Source: Cenococcum geophilum 1.58 (taxonomy: Eukaryota; Ascomycota; Dothideomycetes; Gloniales; Gloniaceae). From it: a DNA stretch of 64,000 nt. A model generated the notes under the pieces. It made no database searches. It had not been told where the DNA came from and worked only from the letters and a program-made list of their open reading frames with translations. Position 1 is the first letter of the stretch. Every line of letters begins with the position of its first letter. A program made the translations under genes and the position numbers. The DNA lies in assembly GCA_001692895.1 (NCBI GenBank), contig KV748198.1, forward strand, positions 435,214 through 499,213, given 5' to 3'. Shown piece by piece: positions 1-9,879 of the stretch.

Positions 1-2010
1 TAAGGACTCTGGCTCCTATAGCCAGTAGCTTGCGCCGTACTTAGTATTTTTATAAATTTAGCATGCGTTATTATAACAAAACGCGAAACTCTTAATTGAA
101 TATTTTTTTGTTCCTTGTAGTATACTATTATCCCTTTATATATATATGTCTTCTACTATCTTAGTTCCCTTTATTATATAGTAATTCTAACCATCTTTAC
201 AATTCTTTACAAAGTAACCTTATTTCCCGCAATTTATATAAGCTCCGTCTTTAAACCACTAACTTTGCTATAGAGTCCGCCTAAACGTCTTCTGCTATAG
301 AGATCCCTAGTTTAGCCTCTACTCCTTAGTCCTATAATCATTAGATCCTTAACCTCTAGGTTTTTATAGTTTCTTACTCCATCTCTTATAGGCTTCTTTA
401 GTACTACTTAGGTCTATTAGCTCTGCGCCATACTACGGTTTCTAATTTAGCTTTGGTTGTTGCGTACTCTACGCCTTATATAACTATAGAACTCTATCCT
501 AACCTCTTTTAGCCTGTTTCCTTTAGTAGATCTAATTGTTAATCTTAATCGCCTAATTTATTAGATCCTATAGGGTGTCTATATCTTCTATTAGGATAAT
601 TACGTCCTAGACTTTAGCCTTAAGTCCTTATTTATACTATGCTATAAGCGCCTTATTATTCCACTTAACTTATATAGCTAACGTCTGAAATTGCGTTATA
701 TACTTAATTGCTAAGGTTTACTGCGTAATATCTTAGAGTTTTCTTTTTACCGTAGTTACTGCCTCCGGGTCTCCAAATATTTGTATAAGTTACTCTATAA
801 ACCCTTCCTAACTTAAGAATATAAACCATACCTCCTAATTAGTGGTTATTATTCCGTTTACCTGTATTTTTATAAGGTAAGTCTTAAACTATTTAAGTGC
901 TCTTCCTAATAGGAATAGTCCCGTATAGGCTATTCGATCTATAAATATTGGCAGCTTTGCTCCTTCTTATGTAACCTTAAAGTGCATTTGCGTAAGAAAT
1001 CCTTTAAGCTTTAATCTTTCTCCTAAATACCTTTTAATCGATAGTAACTTAATCTTTACCACTTTTATCCTATTAACCCTTTCTTCTAGCGCCGCATTAT
1101 TTGTTATTAGTTAGTTAACTATTTCTTGTAGCTGTCCAACCGTTATAGATTGCTATAAGTTAGTATCTGCTATACTGGTATCATCTCGTGACCTTAAAGT
1201 AATTGCCGCCGTTAATGGCGTTGTGGTGGCTGCTTTTGGTAGTATATTATTTAACTTTCTATATTTAATACCGTAACTAGGTAGTAATTGTATAACGGAA
1301 CCTTATAGTAGGTACTACAATAGGCTCGTTATTAGGCTAGGTGTATAGATAATGTAAATTAAAGTTAACAACGTAATAATAACTGGTGGAGTAATTGCCT
1401 AATAGATTAACTTTAATTATATTCTAAGAATTACTATAAGGAAGGAACTATCTAGGTAGGGATTAAGGGTCCTTAAATACACAACCGTACTCCTATAAAA
1501 TCCTTCTTATACGTAATATACGTATGCTCTATTTGCTTTGTTACGGATTATATAGATTATATAGATTATATAGATCACGTCACATATCCTTAGTTACTAT
1601 TCCTCGTCATATAGTTCTATCGGCTCCATCCTAGACCGTGCCTAAATTAACTAACTAGCTTCTTCTAACTCTTCCCCAAGTAGTCGTAATATTGTACTTA
1701 AAGTGTCTGTAACAAAATTACTATAATATTTAAATAATTATACCTAATTAATCCGTTAGTATCTTTTTTAATTATTTTATAGTTTAGCCTTTCTACTTAG
1801 TATATCTGCCATTACATTCTCTATGCCTATAGTATACTAAATCTTAAAATAGTATTTTATAAATAGCTCTGCCCATCTAACGTACCTATAATTAGCTTAT
1901 CTATACCTTATAAGAATGCTCTTTATTTTTAAGTGCTATAACTATACCTAATAACTCCTTATTATAGATATTGTAGTTTAGTTCCAGTAGCGTTATCTTC
2001 TAACTATAAT
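1..2010 (-). mobile_element. Ty3/gypsy fossil, gag and RT/RNase H pieces
   Basis: Read on the minus strand, 1,740-2,010 gives the RNase H region of a gypsy polyprotein: a YNIYNKELLGIVIALKN-type stretch, then ADILSRKAKL. About 600-1,250 gives a gag-like stretch (GDPEAVTTVKRKL, then a WNNKALIA-type motif). The order is odd: the gag-like part lies downstream of the RNase H part on that strand, so this is probably two rearranged or juxtaposed copies. It is broken with many interruptions and cut by the window edge. No LTRs are seen. Heavy CpA/TpG depletion suggests an old, RIP-mutated copy. Confidence 0.7.
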
Positions 2011-2031
2011 ATACTATGGTGGTGTGATTTG

Positions 2032-2078
2032 TGCGTACAGGTCGGCTAGACCACGCTAAAAGGTCGGCCCAATAAGCG
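2032..2078 (+). repeat. Left terminal inverted repeat of the Mutator-like element
   Basis: Runs from TGCGTACAGG to AATAAGCG. The core GTCGGCTAGACCACGC matches the opposite end in inverted orientation, and both arms later reach an ATAAGCG word. The outermost eight to ten bases match poorly, so the exact end rests on the target duplication. Confidence 0.7.
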
Positions 2079-2192
2079 AAACCTCCGCCCACCACACCAA
2101 ATCTGACCTTCCCTCTCTTACTTTAACCTTACCTTCCACCTCACCTTCTATTACAAATCTATCAAATATATTTAAAATCCATTTAAAATATA

Positions 2193-3315
2193 ATGTCTAG
2201 CACTCTAAAGAGCTGTGTAAGCTATCCGTAACCCGTTCTAAATATATTTTAATAGTTTAGGCTGCCTATAAAGCCTACCTAAAAATAGAGAGGCTTCCTA
2301 AGGGAGTTAATGCTTTCGTTGTGGTAAGTAGTTCTAGATATGTTTAGAACACGTTCCTAACACAATACTAGCGCGATAATAAGGTGGATTTAACTATAGG
2401 GGAGGTTTTTTGTTAGTATAATATCTCGCTTAATCTAGAGAATCTGGTACTGTGTGGGGTAAGTAGATAAGTATATTAGGTTTATAATATATTGCTAATA
2501 TATTTATAACGCGTTTAGAAAAAGGTTGGAAACCGCGGCGCCCTTAGAAACTATATAAAGAAGTATAGCATTAGAACTAAGAATGTTAGAAAGGGAGGGG
2601 CTCCTTCTATTAAGAAGTAAGAGAAAGCAATAGGTATATATTCCAAACGTGTTCTTAATATATTTATAACTAGTTACTAACCCGTTATAGCATTCTATTC
2701 TATAATTATGGCTATATATAATTAGAACGTATTAGGAACCGCCTTTAAATATAATCCTACTAGTCTAGGCCGCTCTACTTCTGCCTAACCCCCCTATACC
2801 CCTACCCTAGCTCCCCCTAGCCGCCCTTTTAGGACTACTGCCCTATAATTAACGGCTCCTATTTAAGAGAAAGTTATGCCTATTAGATTTAAGAGTGGGC
2901 CTTAAAAAGGCGAAGTAAGATATTCTTAATATGTTTATAATATGTTCTAATTTATTTCCTAGTACAACTTTCCTAGAATAGTTACTCTGCTTAAAGATTT
3001 GGGTGCTAAGGTTCTATATACCGAGTGTTTAGACATAACTTCTAATTATAAGTTAATTTGGAACCCGTTTTAAACCGGTTAAAAATACGTTCTAAATTTA
3101 TTATAGCTTACTTATTTAAGAGTTATCTTAATTGGAGCTGCTTCCTTAATAATAGGTTAGATAATACTAAGACTCCTACTCCGGCTCCTACTAAGACTTC
3201 TAAAAAGGGTTTAAAGAAGTTAGGTTTAAAAGGTTTAAAGGCTATAAAGAAAAAGGCTGCTAAACCTACTAAAATTACGGAGGAGGATATTACAGCAGCT
3301 ATGTTTCTATAGATG
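2193..3315 (+). pseudogene. HTH-like accessory gene of the Mutator-like element
   Basis: Three exons join in phase 0: 2,193-2,216, 2,261-2,323 and 2,372-2,458. They are separated by introns of 44 and 48 nt with GTAAG donors and TAG acceptors; a third intron starts at 2,459. The middle exon reads AAYKAYLKIERLPKGVNAF, and the next reads DNKVDLTIGEVF, a TAG, then YNIS. This pattern resembles Psq/CENP-B-type helix-turn-helix N-termini. The last exon (from about 3,109) encodes a lysine-rich tail (KKGLKKLGLKGLKAIKKK) ending at the TAG at 3,310-3,312. A few in-frame TAG/TAA codons fit RIP. The role is unknown: DNA binding is inferred only from the HTH-like and basic regions. Exons between 2,550 and 3,050 are uncertain. 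Confidence 0.5.
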
Positions 3316-3469
3316 ACCTAGAATTTAGTTTATAACGTGTTTATAACACGTTATAAATGGAATCTTATAGATGGAATTTGGATTTAAATTTTAATAGGGT
3401 TCTATACCACTTCGGAATATATTTATAACACGTTAGGTAGCAAAAATAAAAGTCATTAGTTAAATTATA

Positions 3470-4125
3470 ATGTCTATTAAATTTTACTAACTTTAACTCT
3501 TTTTAATAGCTCCCTTTATATATTTTATAATTATAATAATTTAATTATAAATTAATTATTACTTAAATTCTAATAAGATAAAAATCTTTATTTTTAAAAA
3601 TAGTATAATTATATAGTTAAAAAAACCCTTCTAAATTATATTGTATTATATAATTTTAAATAAATATTACTAATTTTTTAAAGTATATAAATTTTAAGCT
3701 AATATAATAATTATAAATTTTTTTTAAAAATAGTTATTTAAATAATATATAAAATTTATTATAAAATTAGTTAATATAAGACTTATTATTTTATTTAATG
3801 GATTTTTATTAAATAGAATAAACAGGTATTAACATTTCTTATAGTCTTTTTTTCTATTATTTTACTATTTAATAGTTATTAGTATCTTAGTATTTTATTA
3901 AATAACTATAAATTCCTAATTAAAAGATTTATAAATTATTAATATATAATTACCAATATATATTAAGTTGCTTAAAATAGATATATATATATAGAACTAT
4001 AGCGCTATAGTCTAGAGGCTATATATATAGTATTATATATAGTATTAGACATTATATAATTAAATAAGTATAAAAAAGGCCTAAATATAAGTATATTTTA
4101 ATAGGAACATAATAGGAATATATTT
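3470..4125 (+). mobile_element. Degraded LINE 3' fragment nested in the Mutator-like element
   Basis: Positions 3,820-4,080 align by eye with 9,060-9,270, the tail after the LINE ORF1 at 8.2-9.0 kb. Shared landmarks are TATTTTA(C/T)TAA(G/A), TATATATTAAG(C/T)TGC and an AACTATA(A/G)CGC block. Upstream (3,480-3,820) the sequence is almost pure A/T, as expected for an older, more heavily RIP-mutated copy. No reading frame survives. It separates the two convergent genes of the host element. Its exact ends were not resolved. Confidence 0.55.
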
Positions 4126-4138
4126 AGTATACTCATTT

Positions 4139-7100
4139 TTATATATAAGCCTTTATTACCTCTAGTTGAATTCTTTTTTCTATATTCTCTAGCTCCTTTA
4201 CCTCTAATTTAATCTCCATTTTACGAAGTTTAAGCCTCTAGCGTCTTTCCTAAATATCCTAGTTATTACTTAAGGCTTAACGCTTTAGTAACTGCGAGAG
4301 ACCGGTGCTAATACGCCTAGAATATATTAGTAACTGGTTACGTATATATTAGAATATAAATATGCCTTACAATTCCTTAGATGCTATAGAGGATAACCTA
4401 AAACGCGATATAGATCTAGATCTTAGCCCACTTAAACGTTAAGCAGAACTAGATCGTGACCTTACTACACCTAATAATGATGTACGAAATAAAATATCAT
4501 CCCCGCTATTATTAGCAGCGGCCTACTTTAATTCCTCTTAAAGTTATTAACGTTTTTGTTTTAAACGTATTAGGAACCGGTTTAGAAGAGGTTCGCAATA
4601 AATACATACTCTCTCTACCTATATGGTTTGTATACCAGGCCGATATTAATGTGTTTCTTTATATATATTATATTCCAAACTAGCTTTAAGTAAAATATTA
4701 ATTAATGTTCCATTAATCTAGTTTTTATACGCTAAATATAATATAAGTATATTATAAACGGGTTAGAAACATATTAATATCTTATAACGGTAAGAAGAAG
4801 AAATTAACGTATACTAAATGCATATAATTTATTTGCTGTTTGTTCTACTGCATTTATATAGTATTTTAATCTATTAAATAGCTCGTGATTAATTAGAGAG
4901 CAGTGCTTATTTAACCCTAAGGCGATAACTAGGTGTCTCTTATATCTTACCCAGTTGGCAACTAATTAAGATTTATATACTATGCTATTAATACCTTCTA
5001 AACGCATTACAAACGGGTTTAGAATAGCTTACTAATTAGTAAATTATAGAGTTCTTCGTATTCTAACTGGCTCCTATATATAAGAAGAGCTTTCATCCGT
5101 TTATATACAGAGTAGGCCGTTTTATAGTTACCCGCGGCTCTTAAGATGCTTTATAAAAAGTGTACTTAGCAGAAAACTAGTGTTTTCCTAAGATGCCACA
5201 TCCAATCGCGCCTCTAAGGATTAATATGCTGTAGATACCGCCTAAACCCTTTTATAACACGTTAGGAAGGCGTTTTAGTTGCGTTCTAGGTATCCTACTA
5301 GCCATTTACTTGCCATCTATATTAGATATAATAGCTTTAAAGCCTCCCTTATTACTATAAATGTGTTTCTAACGAATCTGCTTCTAAAGATATTTAGAAA
5401 GTAATTAAAAGACTCGCTTAAAGTATAACTAGTAAGTACGCCTTGTTTTCGTATTAGTAATAACACGTGTAAGTGTAAAAACTATTAAAATATATTAGTA
5501 TCGCGTTCTAAACGGGTTTATATTATATAATAATACTTTTACTATACTCTTTAAGCCAAACAGCGAATATAATCTCGTTTATATTTCTTTTAACAATACG
5601 TTTAAAAGACATATTAACTTCAAATGTGGTTTAGGCTAAGAAGATCTTAGCTTACTCTTATAGAAAGTAGATTATTATAACTCTATTTTAATTATTATAG
5701 ATCTATTAGATATAAGCCTATAACGTATTAGTAAGCCTATTAGAACGCGTTCGTAACATATTTATATACTATTTTAGGATTTTAATACTTTTAATTAAAC
5801 TTATATACTACCCCTGCTAGTCCTTTTCCTTCTAGGTATAGAGTAAGCTTCTCTTTTTAAATTAATTTAGTAATATAATCTATGGTAGCAAAGCTTGCGT
5901 AGATCTATGCTAAAGAGGCCTTCCTATACTCTATACAAAACTGTTTAAGGGTAGTGTGGTGGGGTAAAGTGGGCCACTGCTTAGTGCCTTGGCATTTTCC
6001 TGTATATATCGAGCCTTCGGCTTCTCTCCTTCTCTCTACCACGACCTACCGAGAATACATTCTTTCCTTTCTTCTTACTGACTGCTTTCCTACTGATTAA
6101 TTACGACTGACGACTAACCGACCGACAGACCGACCGACCGACAGACAGACAGCACTGTGACTTTCCTATCTGAGAGTGGTCGTACCCTCCCACAGTAGGA
6201 CTTCGAAGAAACTTTCCTATAAAGACGTTAGGTATTTATTTATAATTAGTTTAGAACGTATTTACTAAGGGTAAGATTTGGATTACGCATTTAACGAACT
6301 AACTTAATTACCTTATTTAGTATCTCTAGAGGCGGCTTATTTAGGGGGGGTAGTGTATAACTATATACCCTATATGAGGTAAAATAAATATAAGGAGTTT
6401 CTTCTAAGTCGTCTGGAATAAAAACGTAAAAAGTAACTTTATAGTCCTAATAGATAAGTTTCCCTGGTCCCTAGGGGTAGTTAATTCCTAGAAATACATT
6501 ATAGATATATTATAAACATAGTTAGAATACGTTCTAAGCAGGTTGTATTTTTCTTACCGTAGTCTACCCTCCTATAGAGATTTAATTCAATAACTCCGCA
6601 TTACTCCATTACTTCGTTACCTATATTACCTAGTTAAATAAGAGATGTTAAATACGCAGTATCGTATTTCTTATTCACTAGTAATACTTTTCGGAAGTGC
6701 TCTAAATGTATTTCTATAGTAGCCTACGTGTAGGTAAGAAATAAGTGCTAAATATTAGTAATATCCTAATGTAATTAGTTCTAAATGTAATTTGGTTAGG
6801 TTCTAAATATATTTAGGTAAGGTAATTATATACAGAGTATCTTTATTGCTTAATTATTAGTACATAAGCCTCCGTTTAAGAGCTATATACATTTCCAGCT
6901 TAAAATTATCTTTAGGCTGCTAAAAATAAGCTTATATATATTAACTTAAGTACTAAATAGATTTGGAACCAGTTCCGTACCTATTTGCATTACGTTTATA
7001 AATATCTAGGTCGCTTCTATCTAGGGCTACCCGCTCTCTCTATATTAGACCCCACGTCTCTTTAGAAACTATAGTGTGTCTTGAAAATTATAACGAATTC

Positions 7101-7750
7101 TGAAGATATTCGCACTGTTTTACTCCCAAACAACGCATTTTATATTTTTTACCTCTTGTATTTAAGAGAGCGGACGTTACAGGCTTAGGAGCATATATCT
7201 ATCTAGTTCTGTATTGGATCTAAACGCGTTATAAACTAGTTATAAATATAGTTAGAGTATAATTTAGATTTTTATTAACTTACCTGTATGGCTTTTTGTG
7301 CATCTATGCCTCTTAAGTTAATACGGTAAGTATAACCTTTATTTAGCGTCTGTGGGTACTTTAGAAGGCTTAAACAATCCTTAATTATAAGTGTAGTAAG
7401 AGGATTAGTAAATGCCTTGGTAAGAAATATAATATAAGGAACTTTAGGCTAAATATGTTTAGAACTAGACTAGAACGTATTTAGAATATATTAAAAACTT
7501 ACCTTAATCTAATCTTGCGGCTATATGCGACTCTCTTTTAGCATATAATCTTCTAACCTAAGAACACTATCTTCTGAATTAATTTCAAACTTATTTTTAT
7601 TATTACTAGAGAAATCCAGTAGCTGGTAATTATTAGATAGATCTATTTAAATTAGAATATATTCCGAACACGTTACAAATACGTTATAACTAGTTACCTA
7701 TAATGGTTGGTTCTATTTTGGAGCTAGGAGGTAAGTTGTGTAGTGGGATA
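4139..7750 (-). pseudogene. Mutator-like transposase gene, many introns
   Basis: On the minus strand, introns 7,643-7,697, 7,449-7,502 and 7,220-7,283 have GTAA donors and TAG acceptors. The 165 bp exon 7,284-7,448 is fully open (PKVPYIIFLTKAF to GIDAQKAIQ). The following exon has a CLGVKQCEYL motif, like the C-x-GVK-x-C-E zinc motif (WRKY/GCM1 type) found before some Mutator transposases. Near 5.6 kb a TTFEVNMSFKRI...NEIIFAVWLKEY stretch looks like the start of an RNase H-fold transposase core. The C-terminus (to the TAA at 4,139) is a charged coiled-coil-like helix (KLRKMEIKLEVKELENIEKR). It is interrupted by the solo LTR at 5,955 and by a modest number of TAG/TAA codons. No start codon is clear at the 5' end. 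Confidence 0.55.
5955..6194 (+). mobile_element. Solo LTR, 240 bp, with 4 bp target duplication
   Basis: Starts TGTGGTGGGG and ends CCCTCCCACA, flanked on both sides by GTAG (5,951-5,954 and 6,195-6,198). The 3' half matches the 276 bp LTR family at 32.8 and 43.1 kb, including a GACC/GACA array and CTTTCCTATCT; the 5' half differs. It interrupts the transposase gene of the Mutator-like element and is visibly less AT-mutated than its surroundings, so it is relatively young. No internal sequence. Confidence 0.85.
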
Positions 7751-7824
7751 AGCGATTTGGGCTCGGTTAACCACGTAATCTTATATTTTTAGCTGAGGCT
7801 GCCTCGTGTAGGGATTGTGCATTA

Positions 7825-7877
7825 GCGCTTATGGTTAGACCCACCCTTTAGCGTGGCCTAGCCGACTTATAACTACG
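7825..7877 (-). repeat. Right terminal inverted repeat of the Mutator-like element
   Basis: Read inward on the minus strand it carries GTCGGCTAGGCCACGC followed by TAAAGGGTGGGTC and ATAAGCGC, matching the left end. It is directly followed by the second copy of the TGTGATTTG duplication. Confidence 0.7.
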
Positions 7878-8149
7878 TGTGATTTGGCCCCTAGATTTAA
7901 CATCTAGATTAGGCGTAGCTTTGGGAGAGCCTAGGCCTTTTACAATTATATAGGTCGGTCTGGAGCCCTTAGAGTCCTTAACAACTTAGGCAACACCGAT
8001 AGATATACAATTTTTCTTTAATACACTTATTTCTTTCTCTTCTTACTGCTTAATTCTGACTAATTATAACCGACTAACAGACTGACTAACCGACAGACAG
8101 ACAGCACTACGACTTTCCTATCTTAGAGAGGTCGTACCCTCCCATACTA

Positions 8150-9310
8150 CTATCTCCTACCCCTACTTTTACTAGAAGTAAGAAAAAGCAGCTATAAGAA
8201 AGGAAGCTAGTCCTTATTATAGACTAAAAGGACTAACCTTTAAATACCTTCTCTATACGAAACAAAGTTAATTAACTATTTGCATTAAAACCACAGGTAG
8301 AAAAGCCAGTACTAGCGTCTATAGCTAGAACTAAAGAAAAACAAAATATTCTCTTTATAACTATAGAAGAGTATAATGTAGATTTCCTAGTTAAATATAA
8401 GGATATCTAGCATAACTACTTTACCTTTTAAAGATAATAAAAATTAGAACCCTGGGTTTATATTATAGCCTATAGGATTCCTACCCTACCTTTTCTAAGA
8501 GAAGGAGGCTCTAAGCTTCTAAAAGAAGAAATTAAGACCTTTAATCCTATAAGGATACAAAGACTACCTAAATAGATCTTATTTAGTGTAAAAAGACACG
8601 ATCTATAGACCAGATTTAGCTTTATAGTTTTTACTATAAAGAATAAAAGAAAAAGACAAGAAATCCTTACGCAAAAAGAGATATTAATTGCAGGTACAGC
8701 TACTAAGGTAATAAAATACCTCAAAGTCTCTCCTACCACGCAGTGTACTAGCTGCTAAAAATTTGGCTATAGGAGATAGGTGCTCTAATAGGGCCTATAG
8801 ATTCTATGCGGCTGCATATTTATCTAAAGACCACTGCTGCCCTACCTATATAGCAGTGGGTAAGCCTTATAAGCACACTACCCCTCTTTGCATTAATTGT
8901 AAAGAAAAACACTTTGCTAATAGTAAAGACTGCGAGACTCTTAAAGCAGCTAAACTAATACGAGAAGAAAATTCTATAGAAGAATAAAATAGATAGGATT
9001 CTAGAAGGAGGCAACTCCTACTAGGCTCTTTAAAAAATATTAGAGAGTAAAAGGATAAGGATAGGTATTAGGATTTCTTATAGTTTTTCCTACCGTTTTC
9101 TCATTCCCTAGTAGTTGTAGGAACTTAGTATTTTACTAAGGAACTATAAACTACTAGGATATAGCTACTAGTATATATTAAGCTGCCTAGAAAGGATTTA
9201 TATATATAAAACTATAACGCCATAGCCTGAGGCTGCATGCGTAGTATTGTATATAGTATAATATAATGGATATAAATATATATATATAAAAAGATAACCG
9301 TCTACAGTTA
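8150..9310 (+). pseudogene. LINE ORF1 (gag-like, zinc knuckles) with 3' tail
   Basis: The plus strand reads as a gag-like protein: SVKRHDLQTRFSF-type core near 8.59 kb, then a CTSC start of a cysteine-rich region near 8.74 kb. A 74-residue open stretch (8,763-8,987) includes PLCINCKEKHFANSKDCETL, the zinc-knuckle ending typical of ORF1 of Tad-like fungal non-LTR elements. After the TAA at 8,985-8,987 comes a tail (9,060-9,310) shared with 3.8-4.1 kb. No reverse-transcriptase ORF follows. In-frame TAG/TAA are scattered through the 5' half. A minus-strand relative lies at 21.9-23.3 kb. Confidence 0.65.
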
Positions 9311-9628
9311 AGTCTTAGCAGCCCTTTAGCTAATAACTAAAAGCTTTTTAGGTTAAGCTATAGCCTTAGATTATATTTAATCTAGAAGCGTATAATAATA
9401 GCTATAGCTTAGGAAGCTAGCTATTAGCTATTTAAGTAGCCATTAAATAGTAATTAGATAGCTTTTAGAGTAACAACCAATTATATATAATTACCCCTTT
9501 GGATAGGAACTAATCGCGTATAATTACCCCTTAACTCCTACTAGAAAGCCTTTAGATAGAAATTAAATTACCTTTAGGTTGCTATTGGAGTAAAACTACA
9601 CTGCTGTACTACTAATCGTATATAGGTA
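9311..9628. other. Unassigned AT-rich block before the Fot1 element
   Basis: No reading frame. Contains two close copies of TATAATTACCCCTT near 9,490-9,530 and several TAGCTAT words. Probably the remains of another element into which the Fot1-like copy inserted. Confidence 0.3.
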
Positions 9629-9879
9629 ACGTTTTACACAAGAAAGTGAGCCACATAAGCGAGTAAGCCACCCCACTAAGACTTAACCACCTTAAAAGCT
9701 AATAGCTACCCACTACTACTATCTATCGCTATAATAAATTACTAGCAGCTAGATAGACTAATTATTAGCCTATTTATACGTTCTTAAATTATATCCAGTC
9801 TCCCTATAGCGCCTACAGCGCCTCTACTGCGAAGCGTTCCCACTTTTACGCCGCTTACCCTCGCGCGTCTCCCCCTCTA

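Larger units (their letters stand above)
2217..7697. repeat. Intron-borne AACNNGTT palindrome clusters
   Basis: At least 20 exact AACNNGTT words (AACGCGTT, AACACGTT, AACTAGTT, AACCGGTT, AACGGGTT and so on) lie between 2,217 and 7,697, often two in tandem at about 11 bp spacing. Those I could place relative to splice sites fall inside introns (2,217-2,260, 2,324-2,371, 2,459 to about 2,550, about 3,053-3,108, 7,220-7,283, 7,643-7,697). Surrounding exons lack them. They occur in introns of both genes, on either strand. Confidence 0.7.
2032..7877. mobile_element. Mutator-like DNA transposon with two intron-rich genes
   Basis: It is bounded by a perfect 9 bp target duplication, TGTGATTTG (2,023-2,031 and 7,878-7,886), a length typical of Mutator-like elements. 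The ends are inverted: GTCGGCTAGACCACGCTAAA on the left pairs with GTCGGCTAGGCCACGCTAAA read inward from the right. Two convergent genes fill it: a small plus-strand HTH-like gene at 2,193-3,315 and a long minus-strand transposase-like gene at 4,139 to about 7,750. It contains a LINE piece (3,470-4,125) and a solo LTR (5,955-6,194). RIP is moderate: several exons remain open. The superfamily call rests on the 9 bp duplication plus a zinc motif and a transposase-like motif, not on a database match. Confidence 0.68.
2015..8146 (+). mobile_element. Solo LTR (about 277 bp) split by the Mutator-like element
   Basis: Its first 17 bases (2,015-2,031, TATGGTGGTGTGATTTG) and the rest (7,887-8,146) together match the 276 bp LTRs at 32,772-33,047 and 43,145-43,420. 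The shared parts are the GGCCCCTRGATTTAA block, a GACC/GACA tetranucleotide array and a 3' end close to CCCTCCCACA. The 5.8 kb insert lies between them with TGTGATTTG duplicated. Flanks are ATAC (left) and CTAC (right), so the LTR's own duplication is uncertain. No internal region is present, so it is best read as a solo LTR fossil. Confidence 0.75.

Noticed and set aside
1500-1580. Tandem TTATATAGA repeats as a CRISPR-like or centromere-like array
   Set aside because: Only three or so units in AT-rich mutated sequence; simple repeat, no spacers.
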